A stretch of 64,000 nt of DNA from CAWINX01 sp963837585 (lineage in GTDB: Bacteria > Actinomycetota > Thermoleophilia > Solirubrobacterales > 70-9). Numbering within the stretch: position 1 is the stretch's first letter; the number at the start of each line of letters is the position of its first letter. The stretch spans positions 248,001-312,000 of the forward strand of contig CAWINX010000004.1 of NCBI GenBank assembly GCA_963837585.1. The letters run 5' to 3'. The notes under the pieces were generated by a model. The model saw only the letters and a list, made by a program, of their open reading frames with translations. It was not told where the DNA came from and did not search any database. Shown here piece after piece: positions 8,290-17,418 of the stretch. The position numbers and the translations under genes were made by a program.

Positions 8290-9570
8290 CTAAAGCGGCG
8301 CCTCGGCGCCGCTGAGCAGGATCCGCAGCAGGTGCATCCCGACCAACGCAGAGCGCTCGCGGATGTCGGCTCGGCCGCCGGGGATGACCGGCTCGCGGGC
8401 GAGGGTGGTCCCGTCGGCGAGCCGGGCGTTGAAGCAGACGTAGCCAACCGGCTTCTCCTCGCTGCCGCCATCGGGCCCGGCGATCCCGGTGATCGAAACC
8501 GCGACATCGGCCCCGAAGCGCTCCAGCGCGCCGATCGCCATCGCCTCGGCAACCTGGGGCGAGACGGCGCCGTGCGCCTCGATCAGGCCGGGGTCGACCC
8601 CCAGCAACTCCGCCTTCGCCTCGTTGGAGTAGGCGACGACGCTGCCCGCCATATAGGCCGAGGCGCCGGGCAGGTTGGTGATCCGCGCCGCCATCAGGCC
8701 GCCGCTGCACGACTCGGCCAAGCCAAGCCGGCGTCCCGAGAGCAGACGGGCAACCTGGGAGTCGATCGTCTCTCCGTCGTAGCTGAACAGGTGGCGCTCA
8801 TGGCGCTCGGCCAGCCCCGCCCGCACCGCCTCTGCCGTCGCGGTCGCCTCGTCGCGGTAGCGCACATCGATCTCGATCTCACCGCGTCGCAGGCAGGTGG
8901 TGATCTCCACCGCCGGAAGCTCAACCCCGTCCTCCTCGATCTCGCGCAGGCTCTTGGCGATCTCGGATTCGGGGACGCCGAACATCCGCAGCGTGTAGCC
9001 GCGTAACGGGGTCGCCCGCTCGAGCAGCTCCCGCAGCGGAGCGGTTTCCAGCGCCGCGGGCCACATCGGTTGCAGCTCACGCGGCGGGCCGGGCAGGACG
9101 ACGACCGCAGGACCGTCGGTCGGGACGACCAGACCGGGCGCGGTGCCGACCGGGTCCAGGGCGATCGCTCCTTCGGGAATCATCGCCTGCTTGCGGTTGG
9201 CCTCCATGACCGCCTCCTCGTCGAAGCTGAAGCGCCGCGCGAAGCCGCGCAGGATCGCTGCGATCTTCTCCTCGACCTCCTCGTCGAGGACCAGCTCACG
9301 ACCCGCGAAGCGAGCGACGATCTCCGCGGTGAGGTCGTCGGCGGTCGGCCCGAGACCTCCGGAGGTGACGATCAGGTCCATCTCCTCAGCCGCCATGAAG
9401 CGCAGCGCCGCCTCGAGGTCGTCGGGGCGGTCGCCGACGACGAGGATGTGGGCGACGTCGACTCCAAGCTCGGCGAGCCGCTCCGATATCCAGGGCCCGT
9501 TGCGGTCGGCGATCCGCCCGGTCAGGACCTCCGTCCCGGTTACGACTATCCCCGCCCTGACCTGAGTCAC
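8290..9570 (-). CDS. cinA: CinA family nicotinamide-nucleotide amidohydrolase
   Basis: A full-length 426-residue CinA. The N-terminal molybdopterin-binding-like (COG1058) domain has GTEVLTGRIADRN and TSGGLGPTADDLT. The C-terminal CinA domain from about residue 265 has AESCSGGLMAARIT and SITGIAGPDGGSEEKPVG. The family deamidates NMN to nicotinate mononucleotide and often includes an ADP-ribose pyrophosphatase activity. It lies in the ftsK-cinA-thpR-recA order. The stop codon region forms a short hairpin (GGCGCCG at both ends). Confidence 0.9.
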   Translation of the reverse strand: MTQVRAGIVVTGTEVLTGRIADRNGPWISERLAELGVDVAHILVVGDRPDDLEAALRFMAAEEMDLIVTSGGLGPTADDLTAEIVARFAGRELVLDEEVEEKIAAILRGFARRFSFDEEAVMEANRKQAMIPEGAIALDPVGTAPGLVVPTDGPAVVVLPGPPRELQPMWPAALETAPLRELLERATPLRGYTLRMFGVPESEIAKSLREIEEDGVELPAVEITTCLRRGEIEIDVRYRDEATATAEAVRAGLAERHERHLFSYDGETIDSQVARLLSGRRLGLAESCSGGLMAARITNLPGASAYMAGSVVAYSNEAKAELLGVDPGLIEAHGAVSPQVAEAMAIGALERFGADVAVSITGIAGPDGGSEEKPVGYVCFNARLADGTTLAREPVIPGGRADIRERSALVGMHLLRILLSGAEAPL

Positions 9571-9599
9571 GCGGGGAAGTCTAGGCCGACGCCGCTCCG

Positions 9600-11777
9600 T
9601 CAGTCGACGTCGGCGTCGACACCGACGGGCTCGCTCTTCGCAGCCGGTGCCTCCGGGCCGATCACCCGAGCCAGGTCGGCCTCGGTGATCAGCACCTGGC
9701 GCGGCTTGGAGCCCTCGTAGCCCGAGATCACCCCGCGCCGTTCCAACATGTCGATAAGCCGGCCGGCCCGCGTGTAGCCGACCCGCAGGCGACGCTGGAT
9801 CATCGAGACCGAGGCGGTGTCGGTCTGAACCACTAGCCGAATCGCCTCATCCAGGAGGTCGTCGCTGTCGGGGTCGAAGTCCCCCTCGCCGCCCTCGCCC
9901 GTCTCCTCGCCGGCCTCGAGCAACTCGGCCTCGAACTCCGGCTCGCCCTGCTTGGCCCAGTGCGTGGTGATGCGGGCGATCTCCTCCTCGGTGATGAAGG
10001 CGCCCTGTACGCGCTGGAGCTTCGAAGTCCCAGCCCCGCGGAAGAGCATGTCTCCCTGGCCGAGCAGCGCCTCGGCGCCGCCCTGGTCGAGGATCACGCG
10101 GGAATCGGTTTGAGAGGAGACGGCGAAGGCGATCCGGGCCGGGATGTTGACCTTGATCGTGCCGGTGATGATGTCGGTGGACGGGCGCTGCGTGGCCAGC
10201 ACCAGGTGGATGCCGGTGGCGCGCGACTTCTGCGCAAGGCGGATGATCGAGTCCTCGACCTCGGCGGGGGCGACCATCATCAGGTCGGCCAACTCGTCGA
10301 TTACGCAGAGGATGTGGGGAAGCGGCGCCTCGCCCGCCTTGGCGCGCGCCCGGTTCAGCTCCCCGAGGTTGCGGCAGCGCGCCTCCCCCATGATCCCGTA
10401 ACGGCTCTCCATCTCGCCGATCAGGTTGTTGAGCACGTTGGCGGCGAGGCGCGGCGAGGTCACCACCGGCGTCAGCAGGTGCGGGACGTGCTCGTAGTGG
10501 TTCAGCTCGACCTGCTTGGGGTCGACCAGGACGAGGCGGACATCGTTGGGCGAGGCCTGCATCAGGATCGAGGAAAGGATCGCGTTGACGCAGCCGGACT
10601 TGCCCGAGCCGGTGGTGCCGGCGACGAGGACGTGGGGCATCTTCGCCAGGTCGGTCCAAACCGGGTTGCCGTCGATCCCCTTGCCGAGCCAGGCGACCAG
10701 TGGGGAGGTCTTCTCCGGGCGGCCCTGGTAGATGTCGCCGAGCCGCACGATGCGGCGACGCGTGTTCGGAACCTCGACCCCGACCGCCTGCTTGCCGGGA
10801 ATCGGCGCGAGGATGCGGATGTCGGTCGAGGCGAACGCGTAGGCGAGGTCGTTGGAGAGCTCGGTGACTTTCTTCACCTTGGTGCCCGGCGCGAGGCGAA
10901 GCTCGAAGCGGGAGACGTGGGGACCGCTGACGATGCCGACGATCTTCGCCTCGACCCCGAAGTGCCCAAGCGTCTCGACCAGCTTGCGCCCGATCACCTC
11001 GTGGTCGCGGGGATCGGGGGCCTTGTCGGCGCCACGTCCCTTCTCGAGGACTTTGCCTGGCGGCGGCCGGTAGTCGATCTCCTCGGAAGTGGTGACGCCG
11101 CGCTTCTGCCCCATCGGAGTAATGCGCTCATCCGACCCCGAGAGAGCCAGATCGTGATCGGGCTCGGATGAGGGCGGATCAATTCCGCCCATGTCCTCGC
11201 CTTCGGCTGCGGGCATATGCGGGTGCTCCCCGCCTTGCTCGGCTTCATATACCTCCGCGTCAAATTCATCTTCGACCAACGCCACGGTCGGCTCGAACTC
11301 GTCGGTCTCCGGATAGGTGCTCATCACGTCCGTCGGGCCGGCCTGGGTCTCGAAGCCGCGGGACTTCTCCTCACGGCGGGCGTCGCGGCTTTGGACGACC
11401 GTCTGGGCCATCCCGCGCCCGCCCTTGAAGGCGCTCCGCAGGCCCCGACCGAGGCCGCGGAAGACCGAGGAGATCGAGGTGCCGGTAACCAGAACTCCGC
11501 CGATCACCAGCATCAGGACGGTCGCGATCCTCGCCCCGACAGATCCGAACAGGTAGGTGAGCCCCGTCTCCAGCCCATAGCCGACCTTGCCCCCGTCCCA
11601 ACCGAAGAAGAGCACGAAGGTCAGGTAGACCCCGGCGGCGATCAGGAAGAGGCCGATCAAGTCGAGGTGGCGCTGCTGGAGCCCAGCCGGCAAATGCGGC
11701 CTGTGCCCACGTGGTTTCGCTTTGGCTTTGGGGCGGCGCGCGGGCTTACCGCGCTTCTTGCGCACGAACATAGGCAT
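9600..11777 (-). CDS. ftsK: DNA translocase FtsK/SpoIIIE
   Basis: A septal DNA pump of 725 residues. The N-terminus is basic, followed by hydrophobic segments near residues 38-60 and 85-105. An acidic linker leads to the alpha domain (about 250-330), the RecA-like motor with Walker A (LVAGTTGSGKSGCVNAIL, about 390) and Walker B (HILCVIDELADLMM), and a C-terminal winged-helix gamma domain (SMIQRRLRVGYTRAGRLIDMLERRGVI) that reads KOPS-like sites. The gamma domain is intact. It starts 87 bases from the divergent two-component operon. I see only two strong membrane helices, fewer than the four of E. coli FtsK. Confidence 0.92.
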   Translation of the reverse strand: MPMFVRKKRGKPARRPKAKAKPRGHRPHLPAGLQQRHLDLIGLFLIAAGVYLTFVLFFGWDGGKVGYGLETGLTYLFGSVGARIATVLMLVIGGVLVTGTSISSVFRGLGRGLRSAFKGGRGMAQTVVQSRDARREEKSRGFETQAGPTDVMSTYPETDEFEPTVALVEDEFDAEVYEAEQGGEHPHMPAAEGEDMGGIDPPSSEPDHDLALSGSDERITPMGQKRGVTTSEEIDYRPPPGKVLEKGRGADKAPDPRDHEVIGRKLVETLGHFGVEAKIVGIVSGPHVSRFELRLAPGTKVKKVTELSNDLAYAFASTDIRILAPIPGKQAVGVEVPNTRRRIVRLGDIYQGRPEKTSPLVAWLGKGIDGNPVWTDLAKMPHVLVAGTTGSGKSGCVNAILSSILMQASPNDVRLVLVDPKQVELNHYEHVPHLLTPVVTSPRLAANVLNNLIGEMESRYGIMGEARCRNLGELNRARAKAGEAPLPHILCVIDELADLMMVAPAEVEDSIIRLAQKSRATGIHLVLATQRPSTDIITGTIKVNIPARIAFAVSSQTDSRVILDQGGAEALLGQGDMLFRGAGTSKLQRVQGAFITEEEIARITTHWAKQGEPEFEAELLEAGEETGEGGEGDFDPDSDDLLDEAIRLVVQTDTASVSMIQRRLRVGYTRAGRLIDMLERRGVISGYEGSKPRQVLITEADLARVIGPEAPAAKSEPVGVDADVD

Positions 11778-11808
11778 CGCTTCGACGCCCGGTCCCTCTC
11801 CCCTGCGC

Positions 11809-11858
11809 CTAAATTCGCCCTAAAACAGCCAGGGCCGGGAGATGCGCCGGGTTACTAT
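11809..11858 (+). promoter_or_regulatory. Promoter of the two-component operon with 11-bp-spaced operator repeats
   Basis: CTAAA occurs at 11809-11813 and again at 11820-11824, exactly one 11-bp step apart, the spacing used by OmpR/PhoB-family regulators. TACTAT at 11853-11858 is a good TAnnnT -10 ending 6 bases before the ATG at 11865, which implies a leaderless transcript. The same motif, as TTTAG, recurs at the end of the kinase gene. Confidence 0.5.
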
Positions 11859-11864
11859 CGGCGC

Positions 11865-12557
11865 ATGGCCGGCGAAGGAGATTCCGGGGGCGGGCGCGTT
11901 CTGGTCGTCGAAGACGACGCGGACATCGCCGACGTCCTGCGCCGCTCTCTTCGCAACGAGGGCTATGAGGTGCGGACCTCAGCCGACGGGATCGACGCGC
12001 TGGACGTCGCCGCCGGCTTCATCCCCGACCTCGTCGTCCTCGATCTGGGACTGCCTCGCCTCGACGGCGTCGAGGTCTGCAGGCAGCTGCGCGCCGACGG
12101 CGACGTGCCGATCCTGATGCTGACCGCGCGGGCCGAGACGGAGGATCGGGTCAGCGGCCTCGACAGCGGCGCCGACGACTACCTGGTCAAGCCATTCGAG
12201 CGCCAGGAGCTGCTCGCCCGCATCCGCGCCCTACTGCGGCGCCGCCCGCCGCGCGGCGCCGCCTCGCTGAGCGTCGCCGACCTCACCCTCAACCCCGACA
12301 CGCGCGAGGTGTGCCGCGGCGATCGCGAAATTGAGCTGACCAACCGGGAGTTCGAGCTGCTCGAGTACCTGATGCGCAACCAACGCCTTGTGGTCTCGCG
12401 CGAGCGCCTGCTCGACGAGGTCTGGGGCTATGACCCGATGGCCGCAACCAACACGATCGACGTCTTCATCTCCAACCTGCGCCGCAAGCTGGAAGCGGGA
12501 GAAGAGCCCCGACTTCTGCACACCAAGCGGGGCGCCGGCTACGTGCTGAAGGAGTAG
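11865..12557 (+). CDS. OmpR-family response regulator
   Basis: A 230-residue regulator. The receiver domain (about 10-125) has the acidic pair EDD near the start, the phospho-acceptor Asp in LVVLDLGLPRLDG, a conserved T in LMLTARA and K in YLVKPFE. The C-terminal winged-helix domain (LTNREFELLEYLM, SRERLLDEVWGYDP, TIDVFISNLRRKLE, RGAGYVLKE) is of the OmpR/PhoB type. The ATG at 11865 directly follows a leaderless-type -10, so I prefer it to the long upstream extension. The kinase gene starts 2 bases after the stop. MprA/TcrX-like proteins are the nearest match by eye; the signal is unknown. Confidence 0.9.
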   Translation: MAGEGDSGGGRVLVVEDDADIADVLRRSLRNEGYEVRTSADGIDALDVAAGFIPDLVVLDLGLPRLDGVEVCRQLRADGDVPILMLTARAETEDRVSGLDSGADDYLVKPFERQELLARIRALLRRRPPRGAASLSVADLTLNPDTREVCRGDREIELTNREFELLEYLMRNQRLVVSRERLLDEVWGYDPMAATNTIDVFISNLRRKLEAGEEPRLLHTKRGAGYVLKE

Positions 12558-12559
12558 GC

Positions 12560-14026
12560 GTGGCGAGCGGCGCCACTCCTACCGGTCGACGTCGCGCCTG
12601 GCTGAAGCCAAGCCGCTGGCCGGTCAAGTGGCGACTGGCGGCGGCCTCGGCAACGTTGACGCTGGCGATCCTGCTCGTCTTCGGCGCGGTGATCGGCAAC
12701 CTCGCCGCACAGCGGATCCGCAGCGACTTCAATCACGAGCTGGCCGGGGCGATCACCACGCTGGCAAGTGAGAAGCAGGTCGTGGAGTCGGACCAGGGAC
12801 CTATCGTCACCGGGGGGCCGCGCCTCGAAGACTTCGCCCTCCCCAACGGCGCCTCGGCTCGAATCGTTGCTGCCAACGGCCAGGTCATAGACAGCACTCC
12901 CGGGGCCGCGCACCTGGGACCCGTGGTCCCGGGAATCCACGATGTCGGCCCACTGCGAGTCGCGACGGCGCGGATATTCAGCTCGGTCTCCGGACAGATC
13001 GCCGGCTATGTCCAGTACGGCCGCAGCATCGAGCACACCGAGTCGACGATCGACCGCCTCTGGCTGTTCATCGCCGCGGGCGTGTTGGCCGGTGCCCTGC
13101 TCGCCACTCTGGCCGGCCTGGCGATCGCCAGCCGGGCGATGCGGCCGGTCTCCTCGCTGACCGCCACCGCGCGCGAAATCGCCGAGACCCGCGACCCCTC
13201 CCGGAAGATGCCCCAACCTGCGGCCGACGATGAGGTAGGCGAACTCGCCCACACCCTCGAGCAGATGCTCCGCTCGCTCGACTCGGCGCGTGCCGAGCGC
13301 GAGGGAGCAATGCAGAAGCAGCGCGAGTTCGTCGCCGACGCATCGCACGAGCTGCGCACCCCGCTGACCAGCGTCCTCGCCAACCTCGAGTTGCTCCAGT
13401 CTTCGCTGGCCGGGCCCGCACACGGCGACGACCGCGAGATGGTCGACTCGGCGCTGCGCTCCTCGCGGCGGATGAGCCGCCTGGTAGGCGACCTGCTGTT
13501 GCTCGCCCGCGCCGACGCCGGGCGGGTTGGGGAACGACGCCGCTGCGACCTCGCCGAGATCGCCGGCGCCTCCGCGGTCGAGCTGGCCCCGCTGATGGGA
13601 GATCGCGAGCTGAGCGTCGACAACGGGCGGCCGATCTTCGTCGAGGGGAACGCCGACGAGCTGCACCGCTTGGTCGTCAACCTGCTCGACAACGCCGCCC
13701 ACCACACGCCCACGGGGGCGCATGTCGAGCTGAAGCTTCGCGTCGAGGGCACCGACGCCCTGGTCGAGGTTTCCGACAACGGCCCAGGCATCCCCGCCGA
13801 GATGCGGGAACAGGTCTTCGACCGCTTCGTCCGCGGCAGCGGCCCGGCAGACATCGCGGCAGGGCCCGGGACCGGCCTCGGCCTGGCGATAGTCAAGGCG
13901 GTGGCCGTCTCGCACGGCGGTTCCGTAGAGGCGGACGAGTCGCTTTGGGGCGGCGCGCTCTTCCGGGTGCGCATCCCCCTCAGCCCGTCCGAGCAAGTCC
14001 TTAAGCCGACTTTAGACCGGCTTTAG
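12560..14026 (+). CDS. Sensor histidine kinase
   Basis: A 488-residue membrane sensor kinase paired with the regulator upstream; it starts at GTG 12560. Transmembrane helix 1 lies near residues 32-55, an extracytoplasmic sensor of about 110 residues follows, and helix 2 lies near 170-195. A HAMP linker, the HisKA box (ADASHELRTPLTSVLANLELL, near 265) and the ATPase boxes N (LLDNAAHHTP), G1 (DNGPGIP) and G2 (GTGLGLAIVK) come after. All catalytic motifs are present. The stop codon lies within a row of TTTAG repeats that look like a regulator-binding site for a downstream promoter. Confidence 0.9.
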   Translation: MASGATPTGRRRAWLKPSRWPVKWRLAAASATLTLAILLVFGAVIGNLAAQRIRSDFNHELAGAITTLASEKQVVESDQGPIVTGGPRLEDFALPNGASARIVAANGQVIDSTPGAAHLGPVVPGIHDVGPLRVATARIFSSVSGQIAGYVQYGRSIEHTESTIDRLWLFIAAGVLAGALLATLAGLAIASRAMRPVSSLTATAREIAETRDPSRKMPQPAADDEVGELAHTLEQMLRSLDSARAEREGAMQKQREFVADASHELRTPLTSVLANLELLQSSLAGPAHGDDREMVDSALRSSRRMSRLVGDLLLLARADAGRVGERRRCDLAEIAGASAVELAPLMGDRELSVDNGRPIFVEGNADELHRLVVNLLDNAAHHTPTGAHVELKLRVEGTDALVEVSDNGPGIPAEMREQVFDRFVRGSGPADIAAGPGTGLGLAIVKAVAVSHGGSVEADESLWGGALFRVRIPLSPSEQVLKPTLDRL

Positions 14027-14042
14027 GGCCTCCGCCTAGGTT
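14001..14042 (+). promoter_or_regulatory. Promoter with TTTAG direct repeats ahead of a small RNA
   Basis: TTAAG (14001-14005), TTTAG (14011-14015) and TTTAG (14022-14026) lie 10 and 11 bases apart on one face of the helix. They are followed by TAGGTT (14037-14042), a TAnnnT -10. This matches a class of promoters where an OmpR/PhoB-type regulator replaces the -35. The repeats match those ahead of the response-regulator gene, so regulation by that protein is inferred. Confidence 0.45.
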
Positions 14043-14048
14043 CTTCCG

Positions 14049-14153
14049 CGGACGAGACACACGGGTCCGTCGGGGTCTCCCCCAACACCGCCCCGGCGGA
14101 CCCACCTTTGCGACCGCCGAGCCCTCCCCTCCCTTGGGCTCGGCGGTTTGCGT
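14049..14153 (+). ncRNA. Candidate C-rich-loop small RNA (6C-like)
   Basis: A stretch between the kinase and rnj with two stable stem-loops. Hairpin 1 pairs 14063-14075 with 14091-14103 (13 bp, one G-U) and exposes a loop containing CCCCC at 14079-14083. Hairpin 2 pairs 14113-14124 with 14136-14147 (12 bp, perfect) and exposes TCCCCTCCCTT, followed by a T-rich tail. Two stems with C-rich terminal loops is the layout of the actinobacterial 6C RNA family; exact family membership is unproven. No ORF of note lies here. The 5' end is inferred from the -10 at 14037-14042. Confidence 0.5.
14113..14153 (+). terminator. Intrinsic terminator after the kinase / small RNA
   Basis: A perfect 12-bp GC-rich stem (ACCGCCGAGCCC with its complement) and 11-base loop are followed by TTGCGTTT on the plus strand. 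On the minus strand no T-run follows, so it does not obviously serve rnj. Confidence 0.7.
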
Positions 14154-14160
14154 TTGAGCC

Positions 14161-15825
14161 TCAGACCTCGACGACGACCGGGAGGATCATCGGCCGGCGG
14201 CGCAGTTTCTCGTAGACAAGCTTGCCGACGGCGTCGTGGAGGTCCTCCTGGATCAGGTGCAGCTCGCGGGTGCCGGCCTCGGCGGCGTCTTCGAGGGAGT
14301 CCTCGATCACGTCCTTCAGCTCGTCGACCAGGCCGTCGGCCTCTTCGAGGAAGGCGACGCCGCGGAAGATCACCTCGGGGTCGGCGACAACGCTGCCGTC
14401 ATCGCCGGCGATCGTCGCGACAACAATGAAGATTCCGTCTGCGGAGATCGTGCGGCGGTCGCGCAGCGCCGCGTCGTCGGGCTCGCCGATGTTGACCCCG
14501 TCGACGTACATCACCCCGTTCTTGATGTCCTCGCCAAAGCGCGCGCCGTCCTCGTCAATTTCCAGCGCCAACCCGTTGCGCCCCTGAAAGACGTTTTCGG
14601 GATCCACTCCGACCGAGTGCGCGAGCTCGGCATGCAGGCGCAGCCGCTTGTAGTCGCCGTGTACCGGGAAGACGTACTTGGGCTTGGTCAGGTTGAGCAT
14701 CAGCTTGATCTCCTCCTGCCAGCCGTGGCCGGAGGCATGGATCGGCGCATCCTTGGCGGTCACCACCGAGGCGCCGATCTCATAGATCCGGTCGATCGTC
14801 TCGTTGACGGCGCGCTCGTTGCCCGGCACCGGCGTCGCCGAGAAGACGACCGTGTCGCCGGCATGCAGCTCGACGTCACGGTGATCGTTGTTGGCCATCC
14901 GGCGCAGCGCCGAGAGCGGCTCGCCCTGGCTGCCGGTTGAGATCACGATCACCTTCTCATCCGGGAAGTCCTCGATCTCGCGCGGCTGGATGAAGAGGCC
15001 GGGCGGCGCCTTGGCGATGCCAAGGTTGGAGGCGATGTTGAAGTTCTTGCGCATCGAACGGCCGACCAGCGCCACCTTGCGGTCGAGCTTGACCGCGGCG
15101 TCGATCACCTGCTGGACGCGGTGGATGTTGGAGGCGAAGGAGGTGACGACGATTCGCCCCTTGCAGCTGGAAAAGGTCTCCAGAAGGGCCGGGCCGACAC
15201 TCGACTCCGAGGGGGCGATCCCGGGCCGATCGGCGTTGGTGGAATCGCCGCAGAGCAGCAGCAGCCCGTCGCGGCCGACCTCGGCGAGCCGCGATATGTC
15301 GGCCGGGCGGCCGTCAACCGGAGTTTGGTCGAACTTGTAGTCGCCGGTCATCAGCACCGAGCCGAGCTCAGTCCTCAGCAGAACCGCACGCATGTCGGGG
15401 ATCGAGTGCGAGAGGTGGATCAGCTCCAACTCGAATGGCCCCGCCTTCACCTTCTCACCCGCCGGCAGCTCCTTTAGCGGCGCGTCGCCGAGCTTGTGCT
15501 CGTCAAGCTTGGAGCGGACCATCCCGACCGTCAGCAGGCCGCCGTAGATGACTGGCGGCATGCCAATCTCTCGCAGCACGTAGGGCAGCGCCCCGACGTG
15601 GTCCTCGTGCCCGTGGGTGAGGACAATCGCCTCGATGTCGTCGGCGCGGTCACGCAGGTAGGTGAAGTCGGGCAGGACCAGGTCCACCCCCAACATCTCG
15701 GGGGTCGGGAACATCAACCCGGTGTCGACGACGACGATCTTGCCGTCGTACTCGATCACCGTCATGTTCTTGCCGATCTCCCCCAGCCCGCCGAGCGGGA
15801 GGACGCGAAGCTTCTTTCCAGCCAT
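14161..15825 (-). CDS. rnj: Ribonuclease J
   Basis: A 554-residue MBL/beta-CASP ribonuclease with 5'-exonuclease and endonuclease activity in mRNA decay and rRNA maturation. The zinc motif HGHEDHVGALPY lies near residue 75, the beta-CASP region has FASNIHRVQQVIDAA, and further ligands are in PIHASGHGWQEEI and FPVHGDYKRL. The C-terminal domain is complete. It is the last gene of dapB-dapA-rnj, as in several actinobacteria, and begins 6 bases after the dapA stop. Confidence 0.93.
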   Translation of the reverse strand: MAGKKLRVLPLGGLGEIGKNMTVIEYDGKIVVVDTGLMFPTPEMLGVDLVLPDFTYLRDRADDIEAIVLTHGHEDHVGALPYVLREIGMPPVIYGGLLTVGMVRSKLDEHKLGDAPLKELPAGEKVKAGPFELELIHLSHSIPDMRAVLLRTELGSVLMTGDYKFDQTPVDGRPADISRLAEVGRDGLLLLCGDSTNADRPGIAPSESSVGPALLETFSSCKGRIVVTSFASNIHRVQQVIDAAVKLDRKVALVGRSMRKNFNIASNLGIAKAPPGLFIQPREIEDFPDEKVIVISTGSQGEPLSALRRMANNDHRDVELHAGDTVVFSATPVPGNERAVNETIDRIYEIGASVVTAKDAPIHASGHGWQEEIKLMLNLTKPKYVFPVHGDYKRLRLHAELAHSVGVDPENVFQGRNGLALEIDEDGARFGEDIKNGVMYVDGVNIGEPDDAALRDRRTISADGIFIVVATIAGDDGSVVADPEVIFRGVAFLEEADGLVDELKDVIEDSLEDAAEAGTRELHLIQEDLHDAVGKLVYEKLRRRPMILPVVVEV

Positions 15826-15831
15826 GTTTTC

Positions 15832-16710
15832 CTAACCCGCCCTCACTGTCAGGCCGACGGCTTCGAGCGCGTCCCTGACGACCCGCCGCTGCGCGTCGTC
15901 GAGCTCGACCATCGGCAACCTCAGGGTCCCGGATGGGATCGCCCCGATCATCTCCAGGGCCGCCTTGACCGGCATCGGGTTGGTGGTGACGCCGAGGGCG
16001 TCGTAGAGCGGCCGCAGGCTCGCGTCGATTCGCCGCGCCCGCTCGAGGTCGCCCGCCTCGACCGCATCCCAAATCTCACGCATCTGCGGTCCGACCAGCT
16101 GGGAAGCGACCTGGATGCCCCCGGCGAGGCCCATCTCAAGGGTTCTGAAGTAAATGTCGTCGTTGCCGGCGACCACAGCCAGGCCCTCAATCGGCCCCAG
16201 CTCATCGTTGTTCGCCTGCTTGACGGCGACGACGCCGTCGATCTGCGCCAGCTCGGCCAGGTCCTCGGGCCCGACGTTGACGATCACCCGGGAGGGGATG
16301 TTGTAGGCGATCAGCGGCAGGCCGGGAACCGCAGCGGCGATCGCCTCGAAGTGGGCGCGAATGCCGGCCTTGTTCGGCTTGTTGTAGTAGGGCGTGACGA
16401 TCAACGCCGCCTCGGCGCCTGCCTCGGCGGCCGCCCGGGTCAGCTCGATCGAGTGGCGGGTGTCGTTGGTGCCGGTGCCGCAGACGACCAGCGCTTCGCC
16501 ACCCACCTCATCGACGACCGCGCGCAGCAGGGAGATGTGCTCTTCGTCGTTGAGGGTCGCCGCCTCTCCGGTCGAGCCGGCGACGACGATCCCGTGGGAG
16601 CCCTTTTCGATCACGTCCCGGGCGAGGCGCCGGGCCGCAGCTTCGTCGACCGCCCCCGACTCGTCGAAGGGCGTCGCCATTGCCGTCAAAAGTCCGCGGA
16701 TCTGGGTCAT
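15832..16710 (-). CDS. dapA: 4-hydroxy-tetrahydrodipicolinate synthase
   Basis: Condenses pyruvate with aspartate semialdehyde, the first committed step to diaminopimelate and lysine. The 292-residue TIM barrel has GSTGEAATL near the N-terminus, the catalytic-triad tyrosine region VTPYYNKP and the Schiff-base lysine in VVAVKQANND. I choose the ATG at 16710; a TTG three codons upstream would add MPP. It lies between dapB and rnj with short gaps, so one transcript is expected. Confidence 0.93.
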   Translation of the reverse strand: MTQIRGLLTAMATPFDESGAVDEAAARRLARDVIEKGSHGIVVAGSTGEAATLNDEEHISLLRAVVDEVGGEALVVCGTGTNDTRHSIELTRAAAEAGAEAALIVTPYYNKPNKAGIRAHFEAIAAAVPGLPLIAYNIPSRVIVNVGPEDLAELAQIDGVVAVKQANNDELGPIEGLAVVAGNDDIYFRTLEMGLAGGIQVASQLVGPQMREIWDAVEAGDLERARRIDASLRPLYDALGVTTNPMPVKAALEMIGAIPSGTLRLPMVELDDAQRRVVRDALEAVGLTVRAG

Positions 16711-16728
16711 CGGGGGCAATGTACCTGT

Positions 16729-17393
16729 CTAGAGGAGCTTCTCTAGGCCGACCGTGAAGCGATCCTGCAGGTCACCGACCTTGCGCACGGCGAGCAGGAC
16801 GCCGGGCATGAAGGAGCGGCGGTCGATCGAGTCGTGGCGCAGGGTCAGCGTCTGTCCCTCGCCGCCGAAGATCACCTCCTGGTGGGCGACCAGCCCGGGC
16901 AGGCGCACCGAGTGAATCGGCTCATGGACGTTGCCGCCGGCAGCGGTGATCAGCTCCGCGGTCCGCTTGGCCGTACCCGAGGGTGCGTCGAGCTTGCGAT
17001 CGTGGTGCAACTCGACGATCTCGCACTCGGGCATGTGGCGAGCGACGAGTTGCGCAGCCTCCATCAGCAGGACCGCGCCGATCGCGAAGTTGGGGGCGAC
17101 GAAGCAGTTTGCCTCGGCGGTATCGGCGGCCTCTCGGGCCGCCTCGAGATCGAAGCCCGTGGTCCCGACCACCACGTGGACGCCCGCCGCGAGGCAGGCA
17201 CGTACGTTCTCGAGCGCCGTGTCCGGAGTGGTGAAGTCGACGACCACGTCGGCGTCGCCCAGTACATCAGCGAGCTCTACTCCCAGGGACGGATCCGCCT
17301 TGGCGACCAGCTCCATGCCCTCGGCGCCCTCGACCGCCTCGCAGACGGCCTCCCCCATCTTCCCCGCCGCTCCTGATACGACGACGTCGTCAT
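16729..17393 (-). CDS. dapB: 4-hydroxy-tetrahydrodipicolinate reductase, disrupted 5' end
   Basis: Reduces the DapA product with NAD(P)H. The coding frame upstream of the ATG at 17358 reads VVSGAAGKMGE, the nucleotide-binding loop, so translation must begin earlier. The only nearby ATG (17393) is out of frame by two bases. VGTTGFD, the catalytic ELHHDRKLDAPSGTAKRTAE and the C-terminus are normal. I infer two extra bases or one missing base near 17380-17390, or an unrecognised non-ATG start. The upstream gene ends in the hairpin at 17419-17456. Confidence 0.85.
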
Positions 17394-17418
17394 ATAGCCG
17401 CCACCCCCGGACGCGGGA

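Noticed and set aside
14161..14200. The 14.1-kb stem-loop as a bidirectional terminator also serving rnj.
   Set aside because: On the minus strand the stem is followed by CGCAAAGG, with no T-run.
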